From contig NC_014935.1 in assembly GCF_000186245.1 (NCBI RefSeq), positions 1,984,001-2,048,000 on the forward strand: a DNA stretch of 64,000 bases, written 5' to 3'. Positions 35,726-44,718 of this stretch are shown here, piece by piece. The number at the start of each line of letters is the position of its first letter. Position 1 is the stretch's first letter. A model generated the notes under the pieces. That model worked only from the letters and a program-made list of their open reading frames with translations, was not told where the DNA came from and searched no databases. Made by a program: the position numbers and the translations under genes. The DNA is from Nitratifractor salsuginis DSM 16511. Lineage in GTDB: Bacteria > Campylobacterota > Campylobacteria > Campylobacterales > Sulfurovaceae.

Positions 35726-36052
35726 TTAATAGCTAACGCCGACACCCTTATAGGTAGCGCTCATCTGATAAGTTGTACCATCAGACAGTGTACCTGCTAC
35801 AGTTACTACATCACCGCTGGGGGTGACGCTGACTCCCGATCCACATGCATCACTGATACCAGTGGCTGGTGTGGTACCTCTGGAAGTATATAGCGAAACA
35901 GCATCCTGCAAACACGTCGCAACATTTGATTTGATTTTGGCGTCTTTTGCATCATCTCTTGTCGCTGCCAATTTGGGAATGGCTACTGCTGCCAAAATTC
36001 CGATAATTACGATCACAAAGATCAATTCGATCATGGTAAATCCGCGTCTCAT
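35726..36052 (-). CDS. Type IV pilin-like protein
   Basis: 108 residues from the ATG at 36052, which has AAGGAG 6 nt upstream; an upstream start at 36100 would bury the leader and is rejected. Leader MRRG is cleaved before FTMIELIFVIVIIGILAAVAIPK. The mature domain is small with cysteines in NVATCLQD and SDACGSG. It shares the ATRDDA segment with the pilin at 21.6 kb, so the two are paralogues. Divergent from another pilin-like gene at 36249. Confidence 0.92.
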   Translation of the reverse strand: MRRGFTMIELIFVIVIIGILAAVAIPKLAATRDDAKDAKIKSNVATCLQDAVSLYTSRGTTPATGISDACGSGVSVTPSGDVVTVAGTLSDGTTYQMSATYKGVGVSY

Positions 36053-36100
36053 AGAGAACTCCTTAAATAAAATCCGTGAGAAATTCATACTCTCACACAT

Positions 36101-36248
36101 ACAATTCTACAGGAAATATACTTAAGTTAATTTTAGTCTATAAAAATATTTTGACAAAATACTATTAAAATAAAACTATTTTAAATTATGTTTACTATAA
36201 TTAGTATAAAAAGAATATTCTAATATTTTAAGAGAACGGAGGCGGGAG
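36101..36248. promoter_or_regulatory. AT-rich divergent promoter region between two pilin genes
   Basis: About 150 nt of very AT-rich DNA. A perfect TATAAT at 36196-36201 faces the plus-strand pilin gene about 48 nt away, and a TTGACA at about 36152 could serve either direction with the AT-rich boxes around it. No operator-like palindrome stands out. Confidence 0.5.
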
Positions 36249-36722
36249 TTGGGCAGTCATACACACCTAAGAAACGGCTTTAGTATTATAGAGCTGGTTT
36301 TTGTGCTCGTAACTATCGGAATTTTGGCAGCAGTAGCCATTCCCAAACTAGCCGCAACTCGAAATGACGCACTGATGTCTACCATCGCACATAATATAAT
36401 GATAGCGGCAGAAGACATCGCCGCTTATGCTGTCACTAAAGGTAGAACAGAATCAAATCTTTCTCAGATGTCATATAGTGTAAAGGAACTAATCAATGAA
36501 GGAGATGCTACACAGATAGCTGGTAAACCGGAACTGGATATCCAGTGGGGGGGAATCAATAGGTGTCTTATGCTTAAAATCGAGGATCAGGGAGGGAATA
36601 CGGAAACTTTGGTGATCGAAGCCAACGGCACGACAACGAACAGTCAATGCGACCGGCTCCGCAGCCTGATCGACACCAGCAGATTTCCAATTCCGCTTCG
36701 TGGAACGTTAATCGTGCAATAA
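36249..36722 (+). CDS. Type II/IV pseudopilin-like protein
   Basis: 157 residues. TTG start with GGAGG 6 nt upstream. A longer leader MGSHTHLRNG precedes FSIIELVFVLVTIGILAAVAIPKL, the class III signal with Glu5 kept. The mature domain has a C-terminal Cys pair (NRCLML, SQCDRL). The longer leader and larger head suggest a minor pilin rather than the main subunit. A membrane protein gene follows 36 nt downstream on the same strand. Confidence 0.88.
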   Translation: MGSHTHLRNGFSIIELVFVLVTIGILAAVAIPKLAATRNDALMSTIAHNIMIAAEDIAAYAVTKGRTESNLSQMSYSVKELINEGDATQIAGKPELDIQWGGINRCLMLKIEDQGGNTETLVIEANGTTTNSQCDRLRSLIDTSRFPIPLRGTLIVQ

Positions 36723-36758
36723 TTACACTCGACTTTAGCTAACAAGGAGTTCTACTCT

Positions 36759-37724
36759 ATGAAAAAGAATCATAGTATCTGGTCAGCCTATCGTATCACC
36801 TGGCTACTCTATATCGGGATACTTTTGACACCGGCAGCTCTCTATTTTCTCTATCACCAGATAAACTCTGTCGGTGAGGGAGAGGCGGTCGTTCGAAAAA
36901 CATCGGAAAACGGAGCAATGATGCTCGCACTCACTTTAACACAGGAGGCGTCCCAACGTAAGCGGCTTCGGTCGGCAATCGAGAAAAACTTTCGAACAAT
37001 CGAACCATGGTACCGCAAACAGGAAAAGTTGAAGCTCTATGTCGGTCCCTCCACACCCTGGAAAGATTTCCAAAACCTCCTCTCCTGCTGGCACGAACTC
37101 TCTTCCAAACCGGAAAGTTCCAAGGCTTTGGAGTGTTGGTCCCGTGCACATGAACTTACTTTTGCTATAGAACGGACCAATACACTCACCCTGGATCGGA
37201 TTCGAAACCTCTTCTTTGTCTTCATCGCCCTCAGCCTCGGCCTTTTCCTCCTGCTGGTCTATTTCATAAGATACTACATGCACTGTCAAGTCTGTAGGTA
37301 TGTCATCCAATCTCCGAGGGAAGAACTTCAGGACCGTGAATACTGTCATCAGAATTTCAAACATCTATGCGCACAGTCAGAACGCACAGGACGTCCACTC
37401 TCCGGTATGCATATCAATGTGAAGGAGAAAAACAGACACAATATGGAAAAACTCGCCGACGCTATTCTAGAAGTCGAGACAGTCTTGAAGGAAGATACAC
37501 GTCTCAGCGATACTGTGTGCCGGATTGCGGATACCGAGTTTATGATTCTCATGCCCAATACCGCCGCTGAAGGTGCTCATCGGGCCAAAGAAAGAATGGA
37601 TTCACTGCTTTTGAAAAAGCTGGATGACTTGACAAAAGATATAGAGCTGATCACCGAAGAAAAGACAAAAGAAGACGGGGAAGAGTGTGAAAGTTTCTGG
37701 AAACGCTTAACCAATAAAGGGTGA
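36759..37724 (+). CDS. Membrane protein with degenerate GGDEF-like domain
   Basis: 321 residues. Two membrane helices (about 12-32 and 149-170) enclose a periplasmic domain of about 115 residues rich in Trp and basic residues. The cytoplasmic C-terminal half has the spacing of a GGDEF domain, with a near-match at the catalytic loop, DTVCRIADTEFMILMPNT, where GGDEF has become ADTEF (257-261). Catalysis is therefore unlikely; a binding or scaffold role is possible. The pilin gene upstream suggests a link with pilus assembly or its control. AAGGAG lies upstream of the ATG. Confidence 0.65.
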   Translation: MKKNHSIWSAYRITWLLYIGILLTPAALYFLYHQINSVGEGEAVVRKTSENGAMMLALTLTQEASQRKRLRSAIEKNFRTIEPWYRKQEKLKLYVGPSTPWKDFQNLLSCWHELSSKPESSKALECWSRAHELTFAIERTNTLTLDRIRNLFFVFIALSLGLFLLLVYFIRYYMHCQVCRYVIQSPREELQDREYCHQNFKHLCAQSERTGRPLSGMHINVKEKNRHNMEKLADAILEVETVLKEDTRLSDTVCRIADTEFMILMPNTAAEGAHRAKERMDSLLLKKLDDLTKDIELITEEKTKEDGEECESFWKRLTNKG

Positions 37725-37731
37725 ATCCGGA

Positions 37732-37947
37732 TTATTCACCGCTGATGATCTCTTCGATCTCTTTTTCGTAGTTGTAGGATTGAGCCGCGAGGCGCAGATA
37801 GGCGAGAAAGAGCTTCTCTGCCGGATTGTCCCGGTTGGTCTGGACACCCGATTCCTCCAAAAGTTTCTCCACGTATGCGGCAAATTCATCGTCGAGGTTT
37901 TTGGCCTTGAAGCGCAGGCCGTTGACAGTCAGGGTAAGATCTCTCAT
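37732..37947 (-). CDS. Small conserved-looking protein of unknown function
   Basis: 71 residues, acidic, with no membrane segment. It starts with a short beta-like stretch ([22 protein letters not shown]) followed by helices. No motif recognised. It lies 9 nt downstream of a coiled-coil gene on the same strand, with AAGGA before its ATG, so the two are probably one operon. The pair is divergent from uvrB. Confidence 0.65.
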   Translation of the reverse strand: MRDLTLTVNGLRFKAKNLDDEFAAYVEKLLEESGVQTNRDNPAEKLFLAYLRLAAQSYNYEKEIEEIISGE

Positions 37948-37956
37948 CGATATTCC

Positions 37957-38250
37957 TTATTCCAGAAGAGCTTCGACCTTGGCGATGATCGCCTCGATCT
38001 CGGCATCTTTGGCTTCCAATTCGGCCCGGAGCGCCGTGATGGTCTCCTCCTTGGCCTCAAGCTGGCCGGCCAGGGTTTGGCGCTCGGCTTTGAGGGCTTC
38101 GAGCTCCTGGCTACTTCCCTCACGGCACTGCTCCAGTTGTGTCGTCAAATCCCGGTTGGCACCGCGCAGCGCCTCGTTCTCCGCTTCCAACTCGGTGATG
38201 CGGCTCTTCCAGCCTTCTACTTTTTCTTTCAGTTTATCCAATGCGGTCAC
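37957..38250 (-). CDS. Short coiled-coil protein (ZapB-like in layout)
   Basis: 97 residues, almost entirely heptad-patterned ([22 protein letters not shown], then [20 protein letters not shown]). No other domain. It resembles ZapB-type division coiled coils in size and pattern, but such low-complexity helices match many families, so this is only a suggestion. Co-oriented with the 71-residue protein gene downstream; divergent from uvrB. Confidence 0.65.
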
Positions 38251-38286
38251 AGTTTCATCCTTTTTTCGATGGTTGATTGCTTCCGA

Positions 38287-38292
38287 TATAAT
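38287..38292 (+). promoter_or_regulatory. -10 box of uvrB
   Basis: Perfect TATAAT 55 nt upstream of the uvrB ATG, in the gap between the divergent coiled-coil gene and uvrB. The -35 region is T-rich without a clear TTGACA. No LexA-type box is evident. Confidence 0.55.
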
Positions 38293-38347
38293 ATCAAATT
38301 ATTACAAAAGAGCGTTATCCCCCAGGAAAGACAGGAAAGAGAGATCC

Positions 38348-40321
38348 ATGCCCAAATTCAAAGTCCAGGCACCTTATCAGCCCGCCGGCGACCAGCCCGA
38401 AGCCATCGAGAAACTGGCCGCTTCCATCGAAGCCGGCAACCGCTATCAGACCCTGCTGGGTGTCACCGGATCGGGTAAAACCCACACTATGGCACGGATC
38501 ATCGAGAAGACCCAGCGCCCCACCCTCATCATGACCCACAACAAGACTCTGGCGGCCCAGCTCTACAGCGAATTCAAAAGCTTCTTTCCGAACAACCACG
38601 TCGAATATTTCATCAGCTACTACGACTACTACCAGCCTGAAGCCTACATTCCCCGCCAGGACCTCTTCATCGAAAAAGACAGCTCCGTCAACGCCGAGCT
38701 GGAACGGCTACGTCTGAGCGCCACGGCCAGCCTGCTGAGCCACGACGACGTCATCGTCATCGCCTCTGTCAGTGCCAACTACGGCCTGGGAAGCCCTGAG
38801 GAGTACCGCAGCATCGTCCAGAAGATCGTCGTGGGCGAAGAGTACAACCAACGCGAACTCCTGCTCAAATTCGTGGAGATGGGCTACAAGCGCAACGACG
38901 ACTTCTTTGACCGAGGGGATTTCCGGGTCAGCGGGGAAGCGATCGACATCTACCCCGCCTACAGCGAAGAGCTGGCCTATCGGATCGAATTCTTCGGCGA
39001 CGAGGTGGAAGCGATCATCGGTTTCGACGCCCTGACGGGAGAGAAGGTCCACGAGCTCAAGGAGTTCACCCTCTACAGCGCCAACCAGTTCATCGTGGGC
39101 AGGGAGAAGATGGTCCGGGCCATCAAGAGCATCGAAGAGGAGCTGGGCGAGCGACTGAAATTCTATGAGCGAGAGGGCCGGATGGTGGAGTACAACCGCC
39201 TCAAACAGCGTACCGAATTCGACCTGGAGATGCTGGAGACCACCGGCGTCTGCAAGGGGATCGAGAACTACTCACGCCACCTGACGGGCAAGAAGCCGGG
39301 CGAGACCCCCTATTCCCTGCTGGATTATTTCGAAGCGATGCACAGGGATTATCTGGTGATGGTGGATGAGTCCCACGTGAGCCTGCCGCAGTTTCGTGGG
39401 ATGTACGCCGGGGACCGCAGCCGCAAGGAGGTGTTGGTGGAGTACGGTTTCCGCCTCCCCAGCGCCCTGGATAACCGCCCCCTGAAATTCGAAGAGTACA
39501 TCGACAAAGCCCCCGCCTACCTCTTCGTCTCCGCCACACCGGGAGAGTGGGAGACGGAGCACTCCGCCGTCATCGCCGAGCAGGTGGTGCGCCCGACGGG
39601 GCTGCTGGACCCGGAGATCGAAGTGATCGACAGCGAAAACCAGGTCGCCCACCTCCACGACCGGATCAAGGAGGTCACGACACGGGGCGAGCGGGTCCTG
39701 GTGACGGTGCTGACCAAAAAGATGGCCGAGGAGCTCACCACCTACTACAACGACCTGGGCCTGCGGGTGAAATATATGCACTCCGACCTGGATGCCATCG
39801 AGCGCAACCAGATCATCCGCTCCCTGCGTCTGGGAGAGTTTGATGTCTTGGTGGGGATCAACCTGCTCCGCGAAGGGCTCGACCTCCCCGAAGTGAGCCT
39901 GGTGGCGATCCTCGATGCCGACAAAGAGGGCTTTTTGCGCAGCGAAACCGCCCTCATCCAGACCGCAGGCCGGGCAGCGAGAAATGTCCACGGCAAGGTG
40001 CTGATGTACGCCAAGCGGATCACCCCCTCGATGCAAGCCTGTATCGAAACTACCCGGGCCCGGCGCCAAAAGCAGATCGAATACAACCAAAAACACGGCA
40101 TCACCCCCAAAACCACCGTCCGGGAACTCGACACCGACCTGAAGGTGGCCGAACCGGGCGAACTCTACAACCGCCACTCCAAAACGGACAAGATGCCCAA
40201 AGCCGAACGCCAGCGCATCGTCAAAGAGCTCAAGGCCAAGATGCTCTCAGCAGCGAAAAAGCTTGATTTTGAAGAGGCGGCCAGGCTAAGGGATGAGATT
40301 GCCAAGATCAAGAAGCTCTAA
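38348..40321 (+). CDS. uvrB: Excinuclease ABC subunit UvrB
   Basis: 657 residues from the ATG at 38348. The open frame runs 522 nt further upstream, but that part is antisense to the coiled-coil genes and is rejected. Walker [15 protein letters not shown] is near residue 40, the damage-probing hairpin [21 protein letters not shown] near 95, [12 protein letters not shown] near 337, and the C-terminal UVR motif [17 protein letters not shown] binds UvrC. UvrB verifies lesions after UvrA loading in nucleotide excision repair. Full length. Confidence 0.98.
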   Translation: MPKFKVQAPYQPAGDQPEAIEKLAASIEAGNRYQTLLGVTGSGKTHTMARIIEKTQRPTLIMTHNKTLAAQLYSEFKSFFPNNHVEYFISYYDYYQPEAYIPRQDLFIEKDSSVNAELERLRLSATASLLSHDDVIVIASVSANYGLGSPEEYRSIVQKIVVGEEYNQRELLLKFVEMGYKRNDDFFDRGDFRVSGEAIDIYPAYSEELAYRIEFFGDEVEAIIGFDALTGEKVHELKEFTLYSANQFIVGREKMVRAIKSIEEELGERLKFYEREGRMVEYNRLKQRTEFDLEMLETTGVCKGIENYSRHLTGKKPGETPYSLLDYFEAMHRDYLVMVDESHVSLPQFRGMYAGDRSRKEVLVEYGFRLPSALDNRPLKFEEYIDKAPAYLFVSATPGEWETEHSAVIAEQVVRPTGLLDPEIEVIDSENQVAHLHDRIKEVTTRGERVLVTVLTKKMAEELTTYYNDLGLRVKYMHSDLDAIERNQIIRSLRLGEFDVLVGINLLREGLDLPEVSLVAILDADKEGFLRSETALIQTAGRAARNVHGKVLMYAKRITPSMQACIETTRARRQKQIEYNQKHGITPKTTVRELDTDLKVAEPGELYNRHSKTDKMPKAERQRIVKELKAKMLSAAKKLDFEEAARLRDEIAKIKKL

Positions 40322-40440
40322 ATAATGAGAAAATAGAAATGAGAAATTATGGGGCAGCGTAAAACGCTGCATTTTGAGAGAGATGATATAATCCAAATAA
40401 TTCCTAACGACTAATTTCTAATTCCTAATTTTCGGAGTAA
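40322..40440. repeat. Tandem-array module with hairpin between uvrB and ppk
   Basis: A GAAATGA-type array starts right after the uvrB stop (40322-40350) and leads to the perfect hairpin GCAGCGT-AAA-ACGCTGC (40354-40370) followed by ATTTTGAG, a likely uvrB terminator. A CCTAATT-type array (40402-40434) forms the opposite arm before ppk. Confidence 0.75.
40387..40392 (+). promoter_or_regulatory. -10 box of ppk
   Basis: Perfect TATAAT 50 nt upstream of the ppk ATG, between the uvrB hairpin and the second repeat arm. No clear -35 and no Pho-box-like repeat here. Confidence 0.5.
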
Positions 40441-40442
40441 CT

Positions 40443-42548
40443 ATGTCCCTCGATTTGAAAGACCCTTCCCTCTATATCAACCGGGAACTCTCCTGGCTTC
40501 AGTTCAACACCCGGGTCCTGGCCCAAACCCGCAAATCCCAGCTTCCGCCCCTGGAGCGCCTCAAATTCATCGCCATCTACGGGACCAACCTGGATGAATT
40601 CTATATGGTCCGTGTCGCCGGGCTGATCTCCCTCTACAAGGCGGGGATCCAGGAGACCGGACCCGACCGCCTCACCCCCGCGGAGCAGCTCCAGGCCATC
40701 CGAGACTATCTCCACCGGGAGAAGCAGGAACTCGAAGAGCGCTACACCACCATCACCGCCGAACTGGAAGAGGAAGGAGTCCATATCCGCCCCTTCGATG
40801 CCTTGGATGCCGCCACCCGGGAGAAGATGCGTGAAGCCTTCTACGAAGAGATCTACCCCGTCATCATCCCCATCGCCATCGACGCCACCCACCCTTTCCC
40901 CCACCTCAACAACCTCAGCTTCGCCCTGGCGGTCAAGCTCCAGGACCGGGAGGGCAACCTCAAGCACGGGTTGGTGCGCATCCCCCGGCTGCTCCCCCGC
41001 TTCCTCAAGGCCGATCACACCTTCGTCCCCATCGAAAGCGTCGTCGAGCACTTCATCGGCGACCTTTTCCCCGGCTACACCGAAGTGGCCAGCACCCCCT
41101 TCCGGGTCACGCGCAATGCCGACCTGGCCATCGAAGAGGAGGAGGCCGACGATTTCCTGGAGATGATGGAGGAGGGGCTGCGCAGCCGCAACAAAGGCCA
41201 GATCATCCGTCTGGAGCTCACCGGCGATGCCGATCCAGACCTGGTGGAGTTTCTCAACAGCCATCTACGGGTAGAAGAAGGCGACATCTACTACTACCGA
41301 TCCATCCCCCTCAACCTGGGAGCCCTCTGGCAGATCGTGGGTGACAAATCCCTGGCCCATCTGCTCCTACCGGGATACACCCCCAAAACCCTGCCCCCCT
41401 TCGACCGGGAAGAGGTCTTCAGCGCCATCGAAGCCCAGGACAGCATCCTTTATCATCCCTACGAGAGCTTCGAGCCGGTAGTGAAGTTCATCCAGCAGGC
41501 CGCCGCCGATCCCGATACTCTGGCGATCCGGATGACTCTCTACCGCGTCGGTGCCAAATCCCCCATCGTCAAAGCCCTTATCGACGCTGCCCTGGATGGC
41601 AAGCAAGTGACGGTACTGGTAGAGCTCAAAGCCCGCTTCGACGAAGAGAACAACCTGCGCTGGGCCAAGAAGCTGGAAGAGGCGGGCGCCCACGTGGTCT
41701 ACGGTATCCCCGGCCTCAAAGTCCATGCCAAGATCGCCCAAGTGATCAAGAGGAAGAACGGTCAACTGAAAAGCTATCTCCACCTTGCCACCGGCAACTA
41801 CAACCCCGGCACCGCCAAGATCTACACCGACATCAGCTACTTCACCGCCCGCAAAGAGTTCAACAACGACGCGACACGCTTTTTCCACTTCCTCACCGGC
41901 TTCTCCGCCTACGCCAAGCTCCAGACCCTCTATATGTCGCCCAACCAGATCAAGCCCAAGCTTCTCAAACTGATCGAAAAAGAAGCGGAGTACGGCAGCG
42001 AGGGGCATATGATCCTCAAAGCCAACTCCCTGGCCCATCCCGAGATCATCCGCGCCCTCTACAAAGCATCGCAGAAGGGCTGCCGCATCGAACTGATCAT
42101 TCGGGGGATCTGTTGCCTGCGGCCCGGGGTCGAGGGGGTCAGCGAGAATATCACTGTCTCCTCCATCATCGGCAAATACCTGGAGCACCCCCGTATCTAC
42201 TGGTTCAAACACGACGAAGTGGGCTGTTACATCTCCAGCGCCGATCTGATGCCCCGCAACCTCGACCGCCGCATCGAGCTGATGACTCCTATCATCGAAC
42301 CGGCCCTGGCGGAGCGTATCGAGCAGATCCTGACCCTGCAGCTGGCCGACAACCAGCTGCGCTGGGTACTCCGGAGTGACGGCGACTATGTCGAAGTCCA
42401 TCCCAAAGAGGGAGAGCGCCCCGTCAATTCCCAGGAACTGCTGGAGAAATATGTCAACAAACTCTACGAACGGACCCGCAAACACAACAACAGCAAAGGC
42501 AACAACTATGTCAAACGGCTGGCGGAGAAACTGCTCAAGGAGAGCTGA
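40443..42548 (+). CDS. ppk1: Polyphosphate kinase 1
   Basis: 701 residues, full length. N-terminal domain YINRELSWLQFNTRVLAQ; head domain; then two phospholipase D-like catalytic domains with VTVLVELKARFDEENNLRWAKKLEEAGAHVVYG, the phospho-histidine region GLKVHAKIAQVIKRKNG and the second-domain ELIIRGICCLRPGVEGVSENI. PPK1 makes polyphosphate reversibly from ATP at the membrane. Flanked by repeat modules on both sides and not in an operon. Confidence 0.97.
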   Translation: MSLDLKDPSLYINRELSWLQFNTRVLAQTRKSQLPPLERLKFIAIYGTNLDEFYMVRVAGLISLYKAGIQETGPDRLTPAEQLQAIRDYLHREKQELEERYTTITAELEEEGVHIRPFDALDAATREKMREAFYEEIYPVIIPIAIDATHPFPHLNNLSFALAVKLQDREGNLKHGLVRIPRLLPRFLKADHTFVPIESVVEHFIGDLFPGYTEVASTPFRVTRNADLAIEEEEADDFLEMMEEGLRSRNKGQIIRLELTGDADPDLVEFLNSHLRVEEGDIYYYRSIPLNLGALWQIVGDKSLAHLLLPGYTPKTLPPFDREEVFSAIEAQDSILYHPYESFEPVVKFIQQAAADPDTLAIRMTLYRVGAKSPIVKALIDAALDGKQVTVLVELKARFDEENNLRWAKKLEEAGAHVVYGIPGLKVHAKIAQVIKRKNGQLKSYLHLATGNYNPGTAKIYTDISYFTARKEFNNDATRFFHFLTGFSAYAKLQTLYMSPNQIKPKLLKLIEKEAEYGSEGHMILKANSLAHPEIIRALYKASQKGCRIELIIRGICCLRPGVEGVSENITVSSIIGKYLEHPRIYWFKHDEVGCYISSADLMPRNLDRRIELMTPIIEPALAERIEQILTLQLADNQLRWVLRSDGDYVEVHPKEGERPVNSQELLEKYVNKLYERTRKHNNSKGNNYVKRLAEKLLKES

Positions 42549-42640
42549 GAATAACCGAGCAACCGAGTAATGAGTAACCGAATAACCGAGTAACCGAATA
42601 TTAAATTCGTAACACTTAGCACGTAACACGAAAAGAAAGG
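42549..42640. repeat. GTAACCGA-type tandem array after ppk
   Basis: Five to six degenerate copies of an 8-nt unit (GAGTAACC/GAATAACC) from about 42549 to 42600, then GTAACAC/GCACGTAACAC units to about 42632. The rest is the ribosome-binding region of the next gene. No hairpin was seen in this copy. Confidence 0.8.
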
Positions 42641-42652
42641 AAAGGAAACAAA

Positions 42653-43186
42653 ATGCCTCGAATCTTGGAATATCAGGGAATGAGCCCCAAACTTGGAGCC
42701 GGAAGCTGGATCGCTCCGGGGGCCACGGTGATCGGCGATGTGGAGCTGGGGGAAGATGCTTCGATCTGGTTCGGCTGTGTGGTTCGGGGTGATGTGCACC
42801 GCATCCGTATCGGCGCGCGAAGCAATATCCAGGACCTCAGTATGATCCACGTCACCCACTACAAAAATCCCGACAAGAGCGACGGCCACCCCACGATCAT
42901 CGGTGATGACGTCACCGTGGGCCACAGGGTGATGCTCCACGGCTGCACCGTCGAAGATGCCTGCCTCATCGGGATGAGCGCCACGATCCTCGACGGCGCC
43001 ATCATCGGCCGAGAATCGATCGTCGGAGCCGGAGCCCTGGTAACGGGGGGCAAAATCTTCCCGCCCCGTTCCCTGATCCTGGGCTCCCCCGCCAAAGTGG
43101 TCCGCCAGCTCAGCGACGAAGAGGTCGCCGAGCTCTACGCCTCGGCCAGACGGTATGTAGAATTTATGAGGAATTATAGAAAATAG
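42653..43186 (+). CDS. Gamma-carbonic anhydrase-like left-handed beta-helix protein (YrdA/PaaY family)
   Basis: 177 residues. Hexapeptide repeats build a left-handed beta-helix (GSWIAPGATVIGDVELGEDASIWFGCVVRGD). The metal histidines of the gamma-CA family are present in SMIHVTHYKN and VGHRVMLHGCTV. C-terminal helix after KVVRQLSDEE. Family members are trimeric and some are carbonic anhydrases; many have no shown activity. AGGAAAGG upstream of the ATG. Function beyond fold is uncertain. Confidence 0.9.
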   Translation: MPRILEYQGMSPKLGAGSWIAPGATVIGDVELGEDASIWFGCVVRGDVHRIRIGARSNIQDLSMIHVTHYKNPDKSDGHPTIIGDDVTVGHRVMLHGCTVEDACLIGMSATILDGAIIGRESIVGAGALVTGGKIFPPRSLILGSPAKVVRQLSDEEVAELYASARRYVEFMRNYRK

Positions 43187-43196
43187 CCTGCACTAC

Positions 43197-43268
43197 TATT
43201 TTGGTGAATGGTTAAAGAAGCATTTTGAAAAAATGCCATCCTTAATCATTCACTATTAACCATTAACC
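43197..43268. repeat. Inverted array module sharing one hairpin
   Basis: Left arm TTTTGGTGAATGGTTAA, then the perfect hairpin GCATTTT-GAA-AAAATGC (43220-43236), then the inverted right arm TTAATCATTCACTATTAACC (43241-43260). The two arms are near-complements, so the whole 70-nt unit could fold. No gene is seen in the gap. Confidence 0.8.
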
Positions 43269-43287
43269 CTATATAAAAAGGTTTATT

Positions 43288-43956
43288 ATGAACTTCTCCC
43301 AAACCCTCGCCAAAACCTTCCGGGACATCCTCAGCCCGATGGTCCTGGGCTTCATTCTCAAAGTGGGATTGGGCAGCTTCCTCTTCTGGCTTCTGGTGCT
43401 GGGCCTGCTCTGGAAGCCCTTCGAGCATTTTGTCGCCTCCTATCTTACGATGATCCCCCTTGTCGGCCATTGGGCCTGGTTCCAGGCCACGGGAGCCGCT
43501 CTTGCTGCCCTGGCCCTGGGCTATATGCTCATCATCATTACCATCTCCATCCTCACTTCCCTGTATAGTGAGAAAATTCTTATCCGCCTGGCCGAGCGGG
43601 ACTACGGCGTGAAGCCCGTGGGCAGCCCCGCCATTCATCGCTCCCTTTACTACACCCTCAAAGCCAGCGTCGTCTTTCTGCTCCTCTTCCTCTTCACCCT
43701 GCCCCTGATCTTCGTTCCCGTGTTGGGGCAGCTCTGGATGCTCTGGCTCTGGTCGATTCTCTTGCGTGAACCGACGGTCTACGATGTGGGCTCCCTCTTT
43801 ATTTCCGATCCCGCCGAACTCAAACGCCAGACCAAAAAATCCCGCCTCATCGCCCTCATCGCCGCTTTGTTCAACTACATTCCCCTCCTCAACATCTTTG
43901 CCCCCCTCTTCGCCCAGATCCTCTTTCTCCATCATTTGCTGGGAAGCAGAAGATAG
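43288..43956 (+). CDS. EI24/CysZ-like inner-membrane protein
   Basis: 222 residues with about five hydrophobic helices. The start FSQTLAKTFRDILSPMVLGFILKVGL and central ALGYMLIIITISILTSLYSEKILIRLAER match the EI24-domain family in layout, and the C-terminus has FNYIPLLNIFAPLFAQILFLHHLL. CysZ, the studied bacterial member, lets sulfate in. This protein could transport sulfate or another anion; the sequence does not say. AAAAAGG precedes the ATG. Confidence 0.8.
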   Translation: MNFSQTLAKTFRDILSPMVLGFILKVGLGSFLFWLLVLGLLWKPFEHFVASYLTMIPLVGHWAWFQATGAALAALALGYMLIIITISILTSLYSEKILIRLAERDYGVKPVGSPAIHRSLYYTLKASVVFLLLFLFTLPLIFVPVLGQLWMLWLWSILLREPTVYDVGSLFISDPAELKRQTKKSRLIALIAALFNYIPLLNIFAPLFAQILFLHHLLGSRR

Positions 43957-44140
43957 TCGCAAGTTATTTGGTCATTAGCCATTGATCATTAGTCATTGGG
44001 TAGATATTGGATTTGGGGCATTAGGGCATTGGGCATTAGGGCATTGGGTTCGTTTATACTGCGTGCCAAGAGTTTTGCATAGCCCCAATGAAGCCTTCAT
44101 ATTCTCAATTCTCAATTATTCGCTTACTCGGTTGATTCAG
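43957..44140. repeat. Mosaic tandem-array block, left copy flanking the toxin-antitoxin pair
   Basis: In order: GTCGCAA, GTCATTAGCC-type units, GGATTTGGGGCATTAGGG with three CATTAGGG-like units (to about 44047), a spacer, then CAATTCT units (44101-44118) and TTACTCGG units. The block recurs in the same order and orientation at 44719-44900, so the toxin-antitoxin genes sit between direct repeats. Confidence 0.85.
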
Positions 44141-44148
44141 TTGATTAT

Positions 44149-44180
44149 TTGACTTCTTTGCACTACAATTGTATATACAA
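44149..44180 (+). promoter_or_regulatory. Toxin-antitoxin promoter with 12-bp palindromic operator on the -10
   Basis: TTGACT (44149-44154), a 17-nt spacer and TATATA (44172-44177) form a near-consensus sigma-70 promoter 25 nt upstream of the antitoxin ATG. The -10 is embedded in the perfect palindrome TTGTATATACAA (44169-44180). RHH antitoxins usually repress their own promoter by binding such sites. Confidence 0.75.
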
Positions 44181-44202
44181 AATAGCAGCAAGGGGCTCGC
44201 TA

Positions 44203-44433
44203 ATGAAAAAAGCCGTCAATATCCGTCTCGAAGAGGAGATGCTGGAACAGCTGGATGAGTATGCCCACGAATTGAACAAGACCCGAACCTCTTTGGTGGA
44301 AAAAGCGATCGAACTCTATTTCGATCGTCTCGATGAGATGGTCGCTGATCGAAGAATCGACGATCTGAAAAAAGGCAAAAGCGAAGTGGTCTCTATAGAG
44401 GAGGTCTTCAAAAAAGCCGGGATCGAGTTTTAA
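44203..44433 (+). CDS. Ribbon-helix-helix antitoxin
   Basis: 76 residues from the ATG at 44203 (AAGGGG upstream); an upstream in-frame start overlaps the promoter and is rejected. The N-terminal MKKAVNIRLEEEMLEQLDEYAHELNKTRTSLVEKAIELYF is a ribbon-helix-helix DNA-binding domain. The charged C-terminal helix (VVSIEEVFKKAGIEF) probably wraps the toxin. Its stop overlaps the toxin ATG by 1 nt. Likely autorepressor. Confidence 0.9.
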   Translation: MKKAVNIRLEEEMLEQLDEYAHELNKTRTSLVEKAIELYFDRLDEMVADRRIDDLKKGKSEVVSIEEVFKKAGIEF

Positions 44434-44684
44434 TGTTCGCCGTCGCCTTTGAAAAACGGGCCGAAAAGGAGTTTCTCAAACTCGATCCCGAGACCCGAAA
44501 GCTTATCGCCGCAAAGATCCTCGATCTTCAAAAAGGCAATTTCCGGGGGGACAAAGCCCTCCAGGGCAAACATAAAGGCAAATTTAGAAAACGTGCCGGA
44601 AACTACCGCATCATCTACTACAAAGAGGGGCAACTCCTGCTCATCACCATCATCCGCATCGCCCATAGAAGAGAGGTCTACTAG
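44433..44684 (+). CDS. RelE/ParE-family toxin
   Basis: 83 residues with the compact RelE fold: VAFEKRAEKEFLKLDPETRKLIAAKIL, then LQGKHKGKFRKRAGNYRIIYYKEG, then LLLITIIRIAHRREVY. The basic FRKRAGNYRIIY segment and C-terminal HRREVY are typical of RelE-type ribosome-dependent mRNA interferases; a ParE-type gyrase poison cannot be excluded. Co-translated with the antitoxin. Confidence 0.9.
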   Translation: MFAVAFEKRAEKEFLKLDPETRKLIAAKILDLQKGNFRGDKALQGKHKGKFRKRAGNYRIIYYKEGQLLLITIIRIAHRREVY

Positions 44685-44718
44685 GCGTTGCAAATCGTAT
44701 GCTCGGGCCTGCGGCCCT

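Noticed and set aside
37826-38347. N-terminal extension of UvrB
   Set aside because: The extra 174 residues are antisense to the coiled-coil genes, and UvrB family proteins begin at [12 protein letters not shown].
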